From the IMG/VR virus record IMGVR_UViG_3300030329_002180, positions 1 to 59,013 of that record: a stretch of 59,013 nt of DNA; one strand, given 5' to 3'. The position numbers and the translations under genes were made by a program. The DNA comes from a virus. The notes under the pieces are model-generated. The model searched no databases. It worked only from the letters and a program-made list of their open reading frames with translations, and was not told the DNA's origin. Each line of letters starts with the position of its first letter. Positions within the stretch are counted from its first letter, which is position 1. Below, one piece after another: positions 12,307-18,719 of this stretch.

Positions 12307-13869
12307 ATGGAGTATAATCAACCAAGTCTCCTTATCAAAAATTTAGATTTTGATACGGAAGCTAAGAGTAAAATAATAGCTGGTGTTGAAAAACTAGCTA
12401 AAGCAGTAAAATCTACCTTAGGAGCGTCTGGTAAATGTGTTATTTACGAAGACGCCCGAGGTAACCCGGTGGTCACAAAAGATGGTGTAACCGTTGCAGA
12501 GAGCGTAGTCTTATACGATCCCGTGGAAAATATAGGTGCAACACTAATAAAGGAAGCTGCTAAAAACACAGTGAAAGAAGCTGGTGACGGTACTACTACC
12601 GCTACGGTATTAGCAGAAGCACTTATTAAGGAAGTTAATAACCACAATGGAATATCTATTAGACAAATAAAAGATGGTATTAATTCTTGTTTAGATAAAG
12701 TGAATGATTATTTAGACAATGTATCGATACCTGTTGACGGGAACATGTTAGAAAGTGTTAGCACTATTAGTTGTAATAACGATAGAGAACTAGGTTCTAT
12801 TATAGCCGAAGCCTATAATAAAGTTGGTAAAAATGGTGTGGTTTTAATGGAAAGCTCTGGAACAGAAAAAACATATGTTGATGTTGTTGATGGAGCAAAA
12901 ATAGAATCAGGATTAACCTCACCTCACTTTGTAACTGACACTGATAAACAAAAAGCAGAACTAGAGAAACCACTAGTACTAATCGTATCGTCAGAAATCC
13001 CAAATGTAAGAAAAATACAAAATATATTAGAGTTTGCTATTAAAAATAATAGATCTTTATTGATAGTCGCTCCAGTCTCACAACAAGTGAAAGCTGCTCT
13101 TTTAATGAATAAAGTTAAAGGTAATATAAAAATAAATATAATAGATCCACCTGGATTTGGACCTACAAAAAGAGATACTATAAAAGATTTAGCTATATTA
13201 ACTAAATCTACAGTTATAAACGAAGAGCTTGGTGATGATTTAGATTTAATATCTTTAGATGTTTTAGGAGAAGCAAAAAGATCTGTGACTGATGATAAGA
13301 GCACTATAATAACAACAGTAGATGATATAGAGGATATTGAAGAGAGAATTAAAGAAGTAAAAAAGATAAGAGATAAAGAAAAAGATCCTTTTTTTCAAAA
13401 GAAAATAGATGAAAGAATAGCTATGTTATCTGGTTCTGTTGGTATGATAAAAGTTGGTGCTAACTCTAAAGTAGAATTAAAAGAAAAAAGAGATAGAGTA
13501 GAAGACGCTATTTATGCTACAAAAGCTGCTTTACAAGAAGGTATTGTATCTGGTGGTGGAGTAGCTTTACTAAATGCTTCTCAACATATAGCTAGTACAG
13601 ATGTTGGTGAACAAATATTATTAAAAGCTATAACTTATCCTTTTAAGGTTATATTAGAAAACGCAGGTTTAAAACAAGTTGGACCAAGACCAAGTAAAGG
13701 TATTGGTGTTAATGTTGTAGATGGTAGTGATGTAAATATGATCGAACACGGTATAATAGATCCAGTGCTTGTTACCAAATCAGCGTTAAAAAACGCGGTA
13801 TCAGTTGTAAACACTATAATATCAGCTAATTGTGTAATTTCAAATATGAGAACAGATGAAAGCAATTAA
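12307..13869 (+). CDS. groL: GroEL chaperonin (phage-encoded)
   Basis: A 520-aa chaperonin subunit, close to the usual 540-550. The equatorial ATP site is intact: T-L-G-A-S-G-K near 37-43, V-T-K-D-G-V-T-V near 56-63 and A-G-D-G-T-T-T-A-T near 91-99. The R-V-E-D-A segment near 398 holds the equivalent of catalytic Asp398, and G-I-V-S-G-G-G-V-A near 411-419 follows. The Gly-Gly-Met C-terminal tail of bacterial GroEL is absent; the protein ends NMRTDESN. It would fold phage proteins in an ATP-driven ring with the co-chaperonin encoded directly after it. The gene overlap is 14 bp, and the order groEL-groES is the reverse of the bacterial operon. Confidence 0.95.
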   Translation: MEYNQPSLLIKNLDFDTEAKSKIIAGVEKLAKAVKSTLGASGKCVIYEDARGNPVVTKDGVTVAESVVLYDPVENIGATLIKEAAKNTVKEAGDGTTTATVLAEALIKEVNNHNGISIRQIKDGINSCLDKVNDYLDNVSIPVDGNMLESVSTISCNNDRELGSIIAEAYNKVGKNGVVLMESSGTEKTYVDVVDGAKIESGLTSPHFVTDTDKQKAELEKPLVLIVSSEIPNVRKIQNILEFAIKNNRSLLIVAPVSQQVKAALLMNKVKGNIKINIIDPPGFGPTKRDTIKDLAILTKSTVINEELGDDLDLISLDVLGEAKRSVTDDKSTIITTVDDIEDIEERIKEVKKIRDKEKDPFFQKKIDERIAMLSGSVGMIKVGANSKVELKEKRDRVEDAIYATKAALQEGIVSGGGVALLNASQHIASTDVGEQILLKAITYPFKVILENAGLKQVGPRPSKGIGVNVVDGSDVNMIEHGIIDPVLVTKSALKNAVSVVNTIISANCVISNMRTDESN

Positions 13870-14113
13870 TGATTACGTTATAGTATTAGATAGTAAAGAA
13901 GGTCCTAAAAAAATAGGAGGTTTAATATTAACTGAAGAATTAGATAGTGACAATAGGTATGTAAAGGCAGAAGTTGTATCTGTAGGTAATTTAGTAGAAT
14001 GTATAAAAGTTAAAGATATTATATATTACGATAAACACGCTGGACATGGTATATCTTGGAAAGATGTGCAATATAAAGTTATAAAAGGTAGAGATATTGT
14101 AATAATAGAATAA
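13856..14113 (+). CDS. groS: GroES-like co-chaperonin
   Basis: An 85-aa protein in the GroES fold: V-I-V-L-D near 8-12, then a mobile-loop-like segment P-K-K-I-G-G-L-I-L-T (17-26), equivalent to the GroES loop that docks on GroEL. A-E-V-V-S-V-G-N follows at 39-46, and the C-terminal strand reads VIKGRDIVIIE. It is shorter than bacterial GroES (about 97 aa), with a trimmed roof region. It overlaps groEL by 14 bp and the next gene by 1 bp, so the three are co-translated. It would cap the phage GroEL, or the host GroEL, to enlarge or retune the folding cage as T4 gp31 does; that is inference. Confidence 0.85.
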   Translation: MKAINDYVIVLDSKEGPKKIGGLILTEELDSDNRYVKAEVVSVGNLVECIKVKDIIYYDKHAGHGISWKDVQYKVIKGRDIVIIE

Positions 14114-14556
14114 TGAGATTAGTTGCTCAAGATCTTAAAGATATAGGATTGTTAAAATACTGGAGAACTGTTAGATTAGCTTTAGTTAAACAAAACAACT
14201 TGAAAAGTTCTGCTGATATAGAACTTTTAATATACTTAGAGTCTTTAAAAAGATTCACTTTAAAAGATTTTAAAAACGGTGTGTATTTATACACTTGGGA
14301 TAAAAGCAGATGGCAAAGATTATTAAGAGAAGGTTGGATAGATATTTGGAGACATAGAAATAGAACTACACAAAAATATAATATATATAAAGTATCATTT
14401 AAAGCATCACAAATGATATCTAGAATTTATAGACTTCTTTTAGGTGAAGAAGATCTACCTGTAACAGATAGAAGTAAATTTTATAATAATAAATCATATA
14501 CAGATAAAGTTATGAATAAAGCTATAGATGATATGATTAAAGATAAAAATAGATAA
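14113..14556 (+). CDS. 147-aa probable winged-helix DNA-binding protein
   Basis: The sequence K-S-S-A-D-I-E-L-L-I-Y-L-E-S-L-K-R-F-T, then W-D-K-S-R-W-Q-R-L-L-R-E-G-W-I-D-I-W-R, and a K-Y-N-I-Y-K-V-S wing suggests a winged-helix domain like that of MarR-type proteins. A basic helical C-terminus follows. It directly follows groES with a 1-base overlap. A transcription regulator is possible, but the position among virion genes also allows a structural role. I do not recognise a named family. Confidence 0.5.
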   Translation: MRLVAQDLKDIGLLKYWRTVRLALVKQNNLKSSADIELLIYLESLKRFTLKDFKNGVYLYTWDKSRWQRLLREGWIDIWRHRNRTTQKYNIYKVSFKASQMISRIYRLLLGEEDLPVTDRSKFYNNKSYTDKVMNKAIDDMIKDKNR

Positions 14557-14557
14557 T

Positions 14558-14932
14558 ATGGCATTTAAAATGAAAAATCCTTTAGCTGAAAAAACAACAA
14601 GTAGTTTGAATTTTGGCGGTAGCGATGGGGAGCAATTAGCTCCTGGTGTTACTGTTATAAGAAAAAATTTAAGTAAAGGAATTATGGGTGAAGCTAACAA
14701 AGATGGTACTATTTTTATTTCTAAAAAAGTTGAACCCGGTTCTAGTCAGGAAACACAAATATTAACACATGAAATAAAACACATGGTTGATTTAAAAACA
14801 GGTAGATTAAGGTATGATGATTATAGTTTGACTTGGGATGGTCAAACTTATGAAAGAAATAAAGGTAAAATATATTTCGAAGGACGTTGGTTACCAGAAG
14901 GTTCGGCTGACTTCCCTTGGGAGAATCATTAA
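14558..14932 (+). CDS. 124-aa HEIKH zinc-metalloprotease-like protein
   Basis: His71-Glu72-Ile-Lys-His75 forms an H-E-x-x-H zinc site in the context I-L-T-H-E-I-K-H-M-V-D-L, as in small metallopeptidases. Upstream, the T-I-F-I-S-K-K strand is typical of the edge strand before the active helix. The C-terminal R-W-L-P-E-G-S-A-D-F-P-W-E-N-H has acidic and His residues that may supply a third ligand. The family is familiar from marine phage structural clusters but not characterised; virion maturation or envelope digestion are candidate roles. It is 1 bp from the previous gene. Confidence 0.6.
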   Translation: MAFKMKNPLAEKTTSSLNFGGSDGEQLAPGVTVIRKNLSKGIMGEANKDGTIFISKKVEPGSSQETQILTHEIKHMVDLKTGRLRYDDYSLTWDGQTYERNKGKIYFEGRWLPEGSADFPWENH

Positions 14933-14933
14933 T

Positions 14934-15152
14934 ATGTGGAGTTTATTTAAAGATAAAAATGAAATAAACGAAAAGAACGTGGTAGGCTTTGCGTCTTTCG
15001 TGGTAATGTGTTTGTTTGCTGTTGCCGATTTATTAACCAGTGTAATGGCTGACAAAGATTTAATTATAAACGAAGTTGTCTATAATTCGTTTGTATGGGT
15101 AACATTAGGATGTTTTGGTATTAGTTCGTTTGAAAAAGTAAAAAAGAAATAA
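14934..15152 (+). CDS. 72-aa two-span membrane protein, holin-like
   Basis: Starting at ATG 14934, 1 bp after the previous stop, the protein has membrane segments near residues 15-36 (VVGFASFVVMCLFAVADLL) and 47-65 (VVYNSFVWVTLGCFGISS) and a basic tail (KVKKK). A longer in-frame start at 14838 lies inside the metalloprotease gene and adds a non-conserved-looking basic extension, so I reject it. Two spans, small size and position before the 3TM holin suggest a holin or antiholin partner. Confidence 0.6.
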   Translation: MWSLFKDKNEINEKNVVGFASFVVMCLFAVADLLTSVMADKDLIINEVVYNSFVWVTLGCFGISSFEKVKKK

Positions 15153-15161
15153 AATTAAATT

Positions 15162-15548
15162 ATGTTAGGAAACTTGTTATCTGGAGGAGCTGCAGATTTA
15201 GTTAAAAACGTTGGTGGTGTCATAGATAATCTACACACATCTAACGAAGAGAAACTTGAAGCAGAAAGAAAAATAAAAGAATTAATTGCTAACTACGAGG
15301 TTGAAATGGAAAAAAACATTACAGCTCGTTGGCAAGCGGATTTAAAAAGTGATTCATGGCTTAGTAAAAATGTTAGACCCATGACATTAATATTTTTAAT
15401 AGTATGCACCATGCTATTAATATTTATAGATGCAGGTGCATTAGAGTTTGAAGTTAAGTCCTCGTGGGTTGACTTATTACAATTAGTATTAATAACCGTG
15501 ATCGGCGCCTACTTCGGTGGTAGATCACTAGAAAAAGTAAAAAAATAA
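15162..15548 (+). CDS. holin of the GTA 3TM family
   Basis: The 128-aa protein has a charged N-terminal helix with heptads (about 25-55). A signature W-Q-A-D-L-K-S-D-S-W-L-S-K-N-V-R-P-M-T-L block lies at about 57-76, followed by membrane spans near 74-91 and 103-118 and I-G-A-Y-F-G-G-R-S-L-E-K at the end. This matches the family known as GTA holin 3TM (gene-transfer-agent release holins). It would form membrane lesions that let the endolysin reach the cell wall. A hydrophobic N-terminal Gly-rich stretch (1-22) may be the third segment. Its place among structural genes rather than next to the endolysin is unusual. Confidence 0.75.
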   Translation: MLGNLLSGGAADLVKNVGGVIDNLHTSNEEKLEAERKIKELIANYEVEMEKNITARWQADLKSDSWLSKNVRPMTLIFLIVCTMLLIFIDAGALEFEVKSSWVDLLQLVLITVIGAYFGGRSLEKVKK

Positions 15549-15552
15549 AATT

Positions 15553-15900
15553 ATGGCATATACATCAAGACCATCCACATTTGCAGACGAATATTTTCAG
15601 CATGGACAAATGTATGTTCAAGATACAAACAAATTAACAGCACCAACAGGATATGTTATTATAGCTATCACAGCTTTAGAAGCTAGTACTGTTCTTACAG
15701 AATTATCACCTGAAAACGGAGCTAGTGGTTTATCAGTTGGTGAAGCTGCTAACGAAGATGGTGCAGCTGGATTAACTGGGGCTAGCGGTGGTGATTTAAT
15801 ATCATCTTCTCCTTTAGGATCTGGAGTAACTATATATGGTAGATGGATTTCACTAACTTTAAGCGGTGGTAGTGTTATGGCTTATGTTAAAAGAGCTTAA
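15553..15900 (+). CDS. 115-aa small structural protein, paralogue 1
   Basis: The C-terminal G-V-T-I-Y-G-R-W-I-S-L-T-L-S-G-G-S-V-M-A-Y-V aligns with G-C-I-L-Y-G-R-W-T-Q-I-D-L-S-A-G-S-C-I-C-Y-V in the following gene, so the two are paralogues. The sequence is beta-rich with Ala/Gly-rich loops. A head-decoration or minor tail protein is a reasonable inference from this module, but nothing fixes the role. I recognise the Y-G-R-W-x-x-x-x-L-x-x-G motif from marine phages. Confidence 0.6.
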   Translation: MAYTSRPSTFADEYFQHGQMYVQDTNKLTAPTGYVIIAITALEASTVLTELSPENGASGLSVGEAANEDGAAGLTGASGGDLISSSPLGSGVTIYGRWISLTLSGGSVMAYVKRA

Positions 15901-15902
15901 GC

Positions 15903-16265
15903 ATGACAAGACTAAAATTAAATACCGAATCGTATAACTCTTCGTTTGGACAAAACGGAAGTTTTTTAATGAAGCATACAAGTACAGCTGTAACACTAAC
16001 TGGTAGAAATGGAGTTATAACAGCTATAGCTATATTAGAAGATAACACAACATTTGCTTCTAGTAATGGTTTAGTAGCTGAAGACGCTACTAAGTTTATT
16101 AACACAGAATCAAAACCAACGGTTGGTGGTTTAAGTGGTACTGCTTCCTCAACAGCTGTTGGTGAAGTTTTAGATTCTTATGAGTTTCCTAAAGGGTGTA
16201 TTTTGTATGGTAGATGGACTCAAATAGATTTATCCGCTGGTTCTTGTATTTGTTACGTTGATTAA
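15903..16265 (+). CDS. 120-aa small structural protein, paralogue 2
   Basis: A paralogue of the previous gene, sharing the Y-G-R-W-x-x-x-x-L-S-x-G-S-x-x-x-Y-V C-terminus and a preceding beta-rich A-I-A-I-L-E-D-N-T segment. Only 2 bp separates the two. The pair may form a hetero-oligomer or decorate the particle. No enzymatic signature is present. Confidence 0.6.
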   Translation: MTRLKLNTESYNSSFGQNGSFLMKHTSTAVTLTGRNGVITAIAILEDNTTFASSNGLVAEDATKFINTESKPTVGGLSGTASSTAVGEVLDSYEFPKGCILYGRWTQIDLSAGSCICYVD

Positions 16266-16267
16266 TT

Positions 16268-17023
16268 ATGATGGGTAATGGTTTAACACTAGCGCAATCC
16301 TGGGGACTGGTTAGTTGGGACTTTAACGATATACCAAACAGTACAAACACAAGAATTTATTGGTGGAAAAATAGTACAGCGTCAGCGGCTAATTGGCCTG
16401 ATTATGGTAGGTGGAATAATGATTTAATTCAAACGTCAGCTGGCAATCAACCACAGGTAGTAGACCCACCTTCAACAACAGCTGGAACAGCGCCTGATTT
16501 TGAGGAGAATGATGAGCATTTTTATGATTTAACACACCAAATAGATTTACCAGCGGAAAGAAACTGGTTGATTTGTTTTGCTTGTAAGTTAGAAAGTCAT
16601 GATGATAAAGCAACAATGTTTTCTAGTGATATAACAACTGGTGGTGGACATTTTATAGAGTTTAAAGACGAAGAAACTATACGTGTGAAATCTAATGCAG
16701 CAACAACTATAATAAAGGTTACAGGTGGTGCAGTTTGGGCAGCTGGTAGTGATTTCGTTTTAACCTTATATAGAGATAGTAATGGAGCTTTTACAGTTTA
16801 TAAAAACACGAGTAAACTAACTATTCACACTGGTACATCTACTAATTATACTGATAACGATGGTAGTTTTGAACTAAATAATATGTGTTCTAAACATGGC
16901 ACATCTAGATACTTTGATGGTTTGGTATATGAAGTTGTTTTAGCTAATCAAGTAGATTCTTTAGCAGATGCTGATATATTAAAAGTAGCAACAACAATGT
17001 GTAGTGGTTTAGATATTGAATAA
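16268..17023 (+). CDS. 251-aa LamG / concanavalin-like lectin protein
   Basis: The sequence shows the strand pattern of a LamG-type jelly roll: N-W-L-I-C-F-A-C-K-L near 98-108, then G-H-F-I-E-F-K-D-E-E, F-V-L-T-L-Y-R-D-S-N-G-A-F-T-V-Y-K-N and a final strand Y-F-D-G-L-V-Y-E-V-V-L-A. Such domains bind carbohydrates in fibres or on capsid surfaces. The whole protein is essentially one domain, so it may be a small adhesin or decoration protein. Glycan binding is inference from fold-like features. Confidence 0.65.
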   Translation: MMGNGLTLAQSWGLVSWDFNDIPNSTNTRIYWWKNSTASAANWPDYGRWNNDLIQTSAGNQPQVVDPPSTTAGTAPDFEENDEHFYDLTHQIDLPAERNWLICFACKLESHDDKATMFSSDITTGGGHFIEFKDEETIRVKSNAATTIIKVTGGAVWAAGSDFVLTLYRDSNGAFTVYKNTSKLTIHTGTSTNYTDNDGSFELNNMCSKHGTSRYFDGLVYEVVLANQVDSLADADILKVATTMCSGLDIE

Positions 17024-17041
17024 TAATTAAAATTAAATATA

Positions 17042-17305
17042 ATGACAAAAAATAAAAAAACGGAAACTAAACCGTCTAAAATTAGTAATGAAGATTTAAA
17101 TAAACTTCAAGAGATGGTTACTAAAAGCAATAAATTAAACATGCAACTAGGAGCTATGGAAGTTAGAAAGCATGACGTTTTACACCTCACATTAATGATT
17201 AATGAAGAGCTGTTTAAATTAAAGAAGGAATTTGAAGAAAGATACGGAACAGATAATATTGATATTAATGATGGTACTATTTTAGAAAATGACAAAGTTA
17301 ATTAG
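17042..17305 (+). CDS. 87-aa coiled-coil late protein
   Basis: A basic N-terminus (MTKNKKTETKPSK) precedes a continuous coiled coil (D-L-N-K-L-Q-E-M-V-T-K-S-N-K-L-N through E-E-L-F-K-L-K-K-E-F-E-E-R-Y-G) and an acidic D-I-N-D-G-T-I end. The pattern L-N-x-x-L-G-A-M-E-V-R-K-H and Y-G-T-x-x-I-D-I-N-D-G-T-I is one I associate with small conserved phage proteins. Function unknown. It overlaps the next gene by 17 bp. Confidence 0.6.
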   Translation: MTKNKKTETKPSKISNEDLNKLQEMVTKSNKLNMQLGAMEVRKHDVLHLTLMINEELFKLKKEFEERYGTDNIDINDGTILENDKVN

Positions 17306-17510
17306 AAAAATAACTATAGGTAAAGACTATAAAAACGACGCCATGCATTACGCGGTAGATCAAGAAGTTTACGGCGGGCATACTATATGTAATATAATAG
17401 AAGAGAAAGATAAATATTCTGTTTATATTAAAAAAGAAGGTAACGTTATGCCCTGGAAAGATTTTAACAAAAACATGGCTATATCTGTAGAATATAATTT
17501 AGAGTATTAA
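17289..17510 (+). CDS. 73-aa conserved hypothetical protein
   Basis: Small protein: I-R-K-I-T-I-G-K-D-Y-K-N-D-A-M-H-Y, then Y-G-G-H-T-I-C-N-I-I-E-E-K-D-K-Y-S-V-Y-I, ending V-E-Y-N-L-E-Y. The strand-rich pattern and the phrase I-T-I-G-x-D-Y-K-x-x-A-M are familiar from marine phage genomes without a known function. It overlaps both neighbours (17 bp upstream, 1 bp downstream), so it is tightly co-translated with the GroES-like gene that follows. Confidence 0.6.
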   Translation: MTKLIRKITIGKDYKNDAMHYAVDQEVYGGHTICNIIEEKDKYSVYIKKEGNVMPWKDFNKNMAISVEYNLEY

Positions 17511-18112
17511 TGGATAGTGTTTATAATTATATAATTAAACCAAAAAATTCCAGATATAACAATACTAAAAAAGTTGGTAAAAAAGATTTAATATTAAACA
17601 CAGAAATATCAAATCATCAATTTATAAGTAGAGAGGCTGTTGTTAAAAGTATACCAAAAGCGTTAGAAACAGATATAAAACCTGGAGATGAAGTTATTGT
17701 TCATCATAATGTTTTTAGAAGATGGCATGACATGCGTGGTGAAGAAAAAAATAGTAGAAGTTATTTTAATGAAGAAACTTATTTAGTAACAGACGAACAA
17801 ATCTTTCTTTATAAAAATAACAACAAATGGAAATCACCTAGTGGATACTGTTTTGTAAAACCAATAAAAGCAGTTGATTCTTTTAACGTTGATTCAGAAA
17901 GACCATTAATAGGCATTGTTAAGTATTCAGATGGCACTGTAGAGGAGGGTGATTTAATAGGTTTTAAACCTAGTTCTGAATTTGAATTTGTTATTGACGG
18001 GGAACGTTTATATAGGGTTTTATCACATTTTATTACAATTAAATATGAATATCAAGGAGACGAAGAAGAATATAATCCAAGCTGGACACAAAGCAGTAGA
18101 GGAATTAATTAA
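17510..18112 (+). CDS. 200-aa probable tandem GroES-like protein
   Basis: Two halves each read like a GroES beta-barrel. In the first (about 1-115), I-I-K-P near 8-11 is followed by A-V-V-K-S-I-P and K-P-G-D-E-V-I-V-H-H-N (about 56-66), then a strand ending Q-I-F-L-Y-K. In the second (about 118-190), F-V-K-P-I is followed by G-I-V-K-Y, V-E-E-G-D-L-I-G-F and a strand I-D-G-E-R-L-Y-R-V. These mirror the GroES order of core strand, V-x-x-V-G, V-G-D-x-V-x-F and the terminal strand. Duplicate GroES domains are known in other lineages. Whether it works with the phage GroEL is inference. Confidence 0.5.
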   Translation: MDSVYNYIIKPKNSRYNNTKKVGKKDLILNTEISNHQFISREAVVKSIPKALETDIKPGDEVIVHHNVFRRWHDMRGEEKNSRSYFNEETYLVTDEQIFLYKNNNKWKSPSGYCFVKPIKAVDSFNVDSERPLIGIVKYSDGTVEEGDLIGFKPSSEFEFVIDGERLYRVLSHFITIKYEYQGDEEEYNPSWTQSSRGIN

Positions 18113-18320
18113 AGTAGCTAAAGAAGCTATAGTAGATTCAGACGATGATATATCTGCAGATAGATTAAAGAATGCTGCGGCTACTAAAAAGTTAGCTATA
18201 TTTGATGCGTTTGAAATACTTAATAGAATTCAAGAAGAAGAAAATTTATTAAGCGACAAACCAAAAGAAGTAAAAGAAGCAAAAGTATTTAAAGGTTTTG
18301 CGGAAGGTAGATCTAAATAA
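18045..18320 (+). CDS. 91-aa probable terminase small subunit
   Basis: From ATG 18045 the protein (MNIKETKKNIIQAGHKAVEELI...) is almost all helix, with an acidic linker (V-D-S-D-D-D-I-S-A-D-R-L-K-N-A-A-A-T-K-K-L-A) and a basic end. Size, helical content and its place two genes before the large terminase fit a small terminase that recognises phage DNA. A longer start at 17982 would lie deeper in the upstream gene; the 18045 start still overlaps it by 68 bp. Motif support alone is moderate; synteny gives most of the weight. Confidence 0.55.
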   Translation: MNIKETKKNIIQAGHKAVEELIKVAKEAIVDSDDDISADRLKNAAATKKLAIFDAFEILNRIQEEENLLSDKPKEVKEAKVFKGFAEGRSK

Positions 18321-18341
18321 TTAAAATTAAAAAAATAATAA

Positions 18342-18710
18342 ATGGCAACATTAACAGCAACATTAACATTAACATCAACGGCTGGAGATATTACAACACA
18401 AGCATTAAGTTTAAGTGAATCAGATATTTTATCGGTTGGAGAACCTACTATATCACCGTCTAGAGTGTCAGTGGCAACCACGGGAGCAGAAGTTTTAATA
18501 CCCTCTTCAGTATCAGCAATATCATATGTTTATTTAAAAAACACAGATTCTACCAATATCATTGTAGTTAAAAATGATAATGGTGATAATATTGCTGATT
18601 TAGGTCCAGGTGAGTTTGCGTGGTTTCCTTTAAAAGGTGCAACAGGTGTAGAATGTACAGCGGTAACAGCGGCGTGTATTTTAGAATATGCGTATTGGAC
18701 TAAATCGTAA
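18342..18710 (+). CDS. 122-aa beta-rich structural protein
   Basis: Ser/Thr/Ala-rich strands (TATLTLTSTAGDITTQALSL) followed by Y-V-Y-L-K-N-T-D-S-T-N-I-I-V-V-K-N and G-P-G-E-F-A-W-F-P-L-K-G suggest an all-beta head or fibre component. The Y-L-K-N-x-x-x-x-N-I-x-V and G-E-F-A-W-F-P phrases recur in small structural proteins of marine phages. It sits between the two terminase genes, which is unusual for a structural protein. Role not assigned. Confidence 0.6.
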   Translation: MATLTATLTLTSTAGDITTQALSLSESDILSVGEPTISPSRVSVATTGAEVLIPSSVSAISYVYLKNTDSTNIIVVKNDNGDNIADLGPGEFAWFPLKGATGVECTAVTAACILEYAYWTKS

Positions 18711-18719
18711 TTTATAGTT

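Noticed and set aside
12924-13304. Minus-strand frames inside groEL
   Set aside because: GroEL is certain in the plus frame; these are open only because of codon bias.
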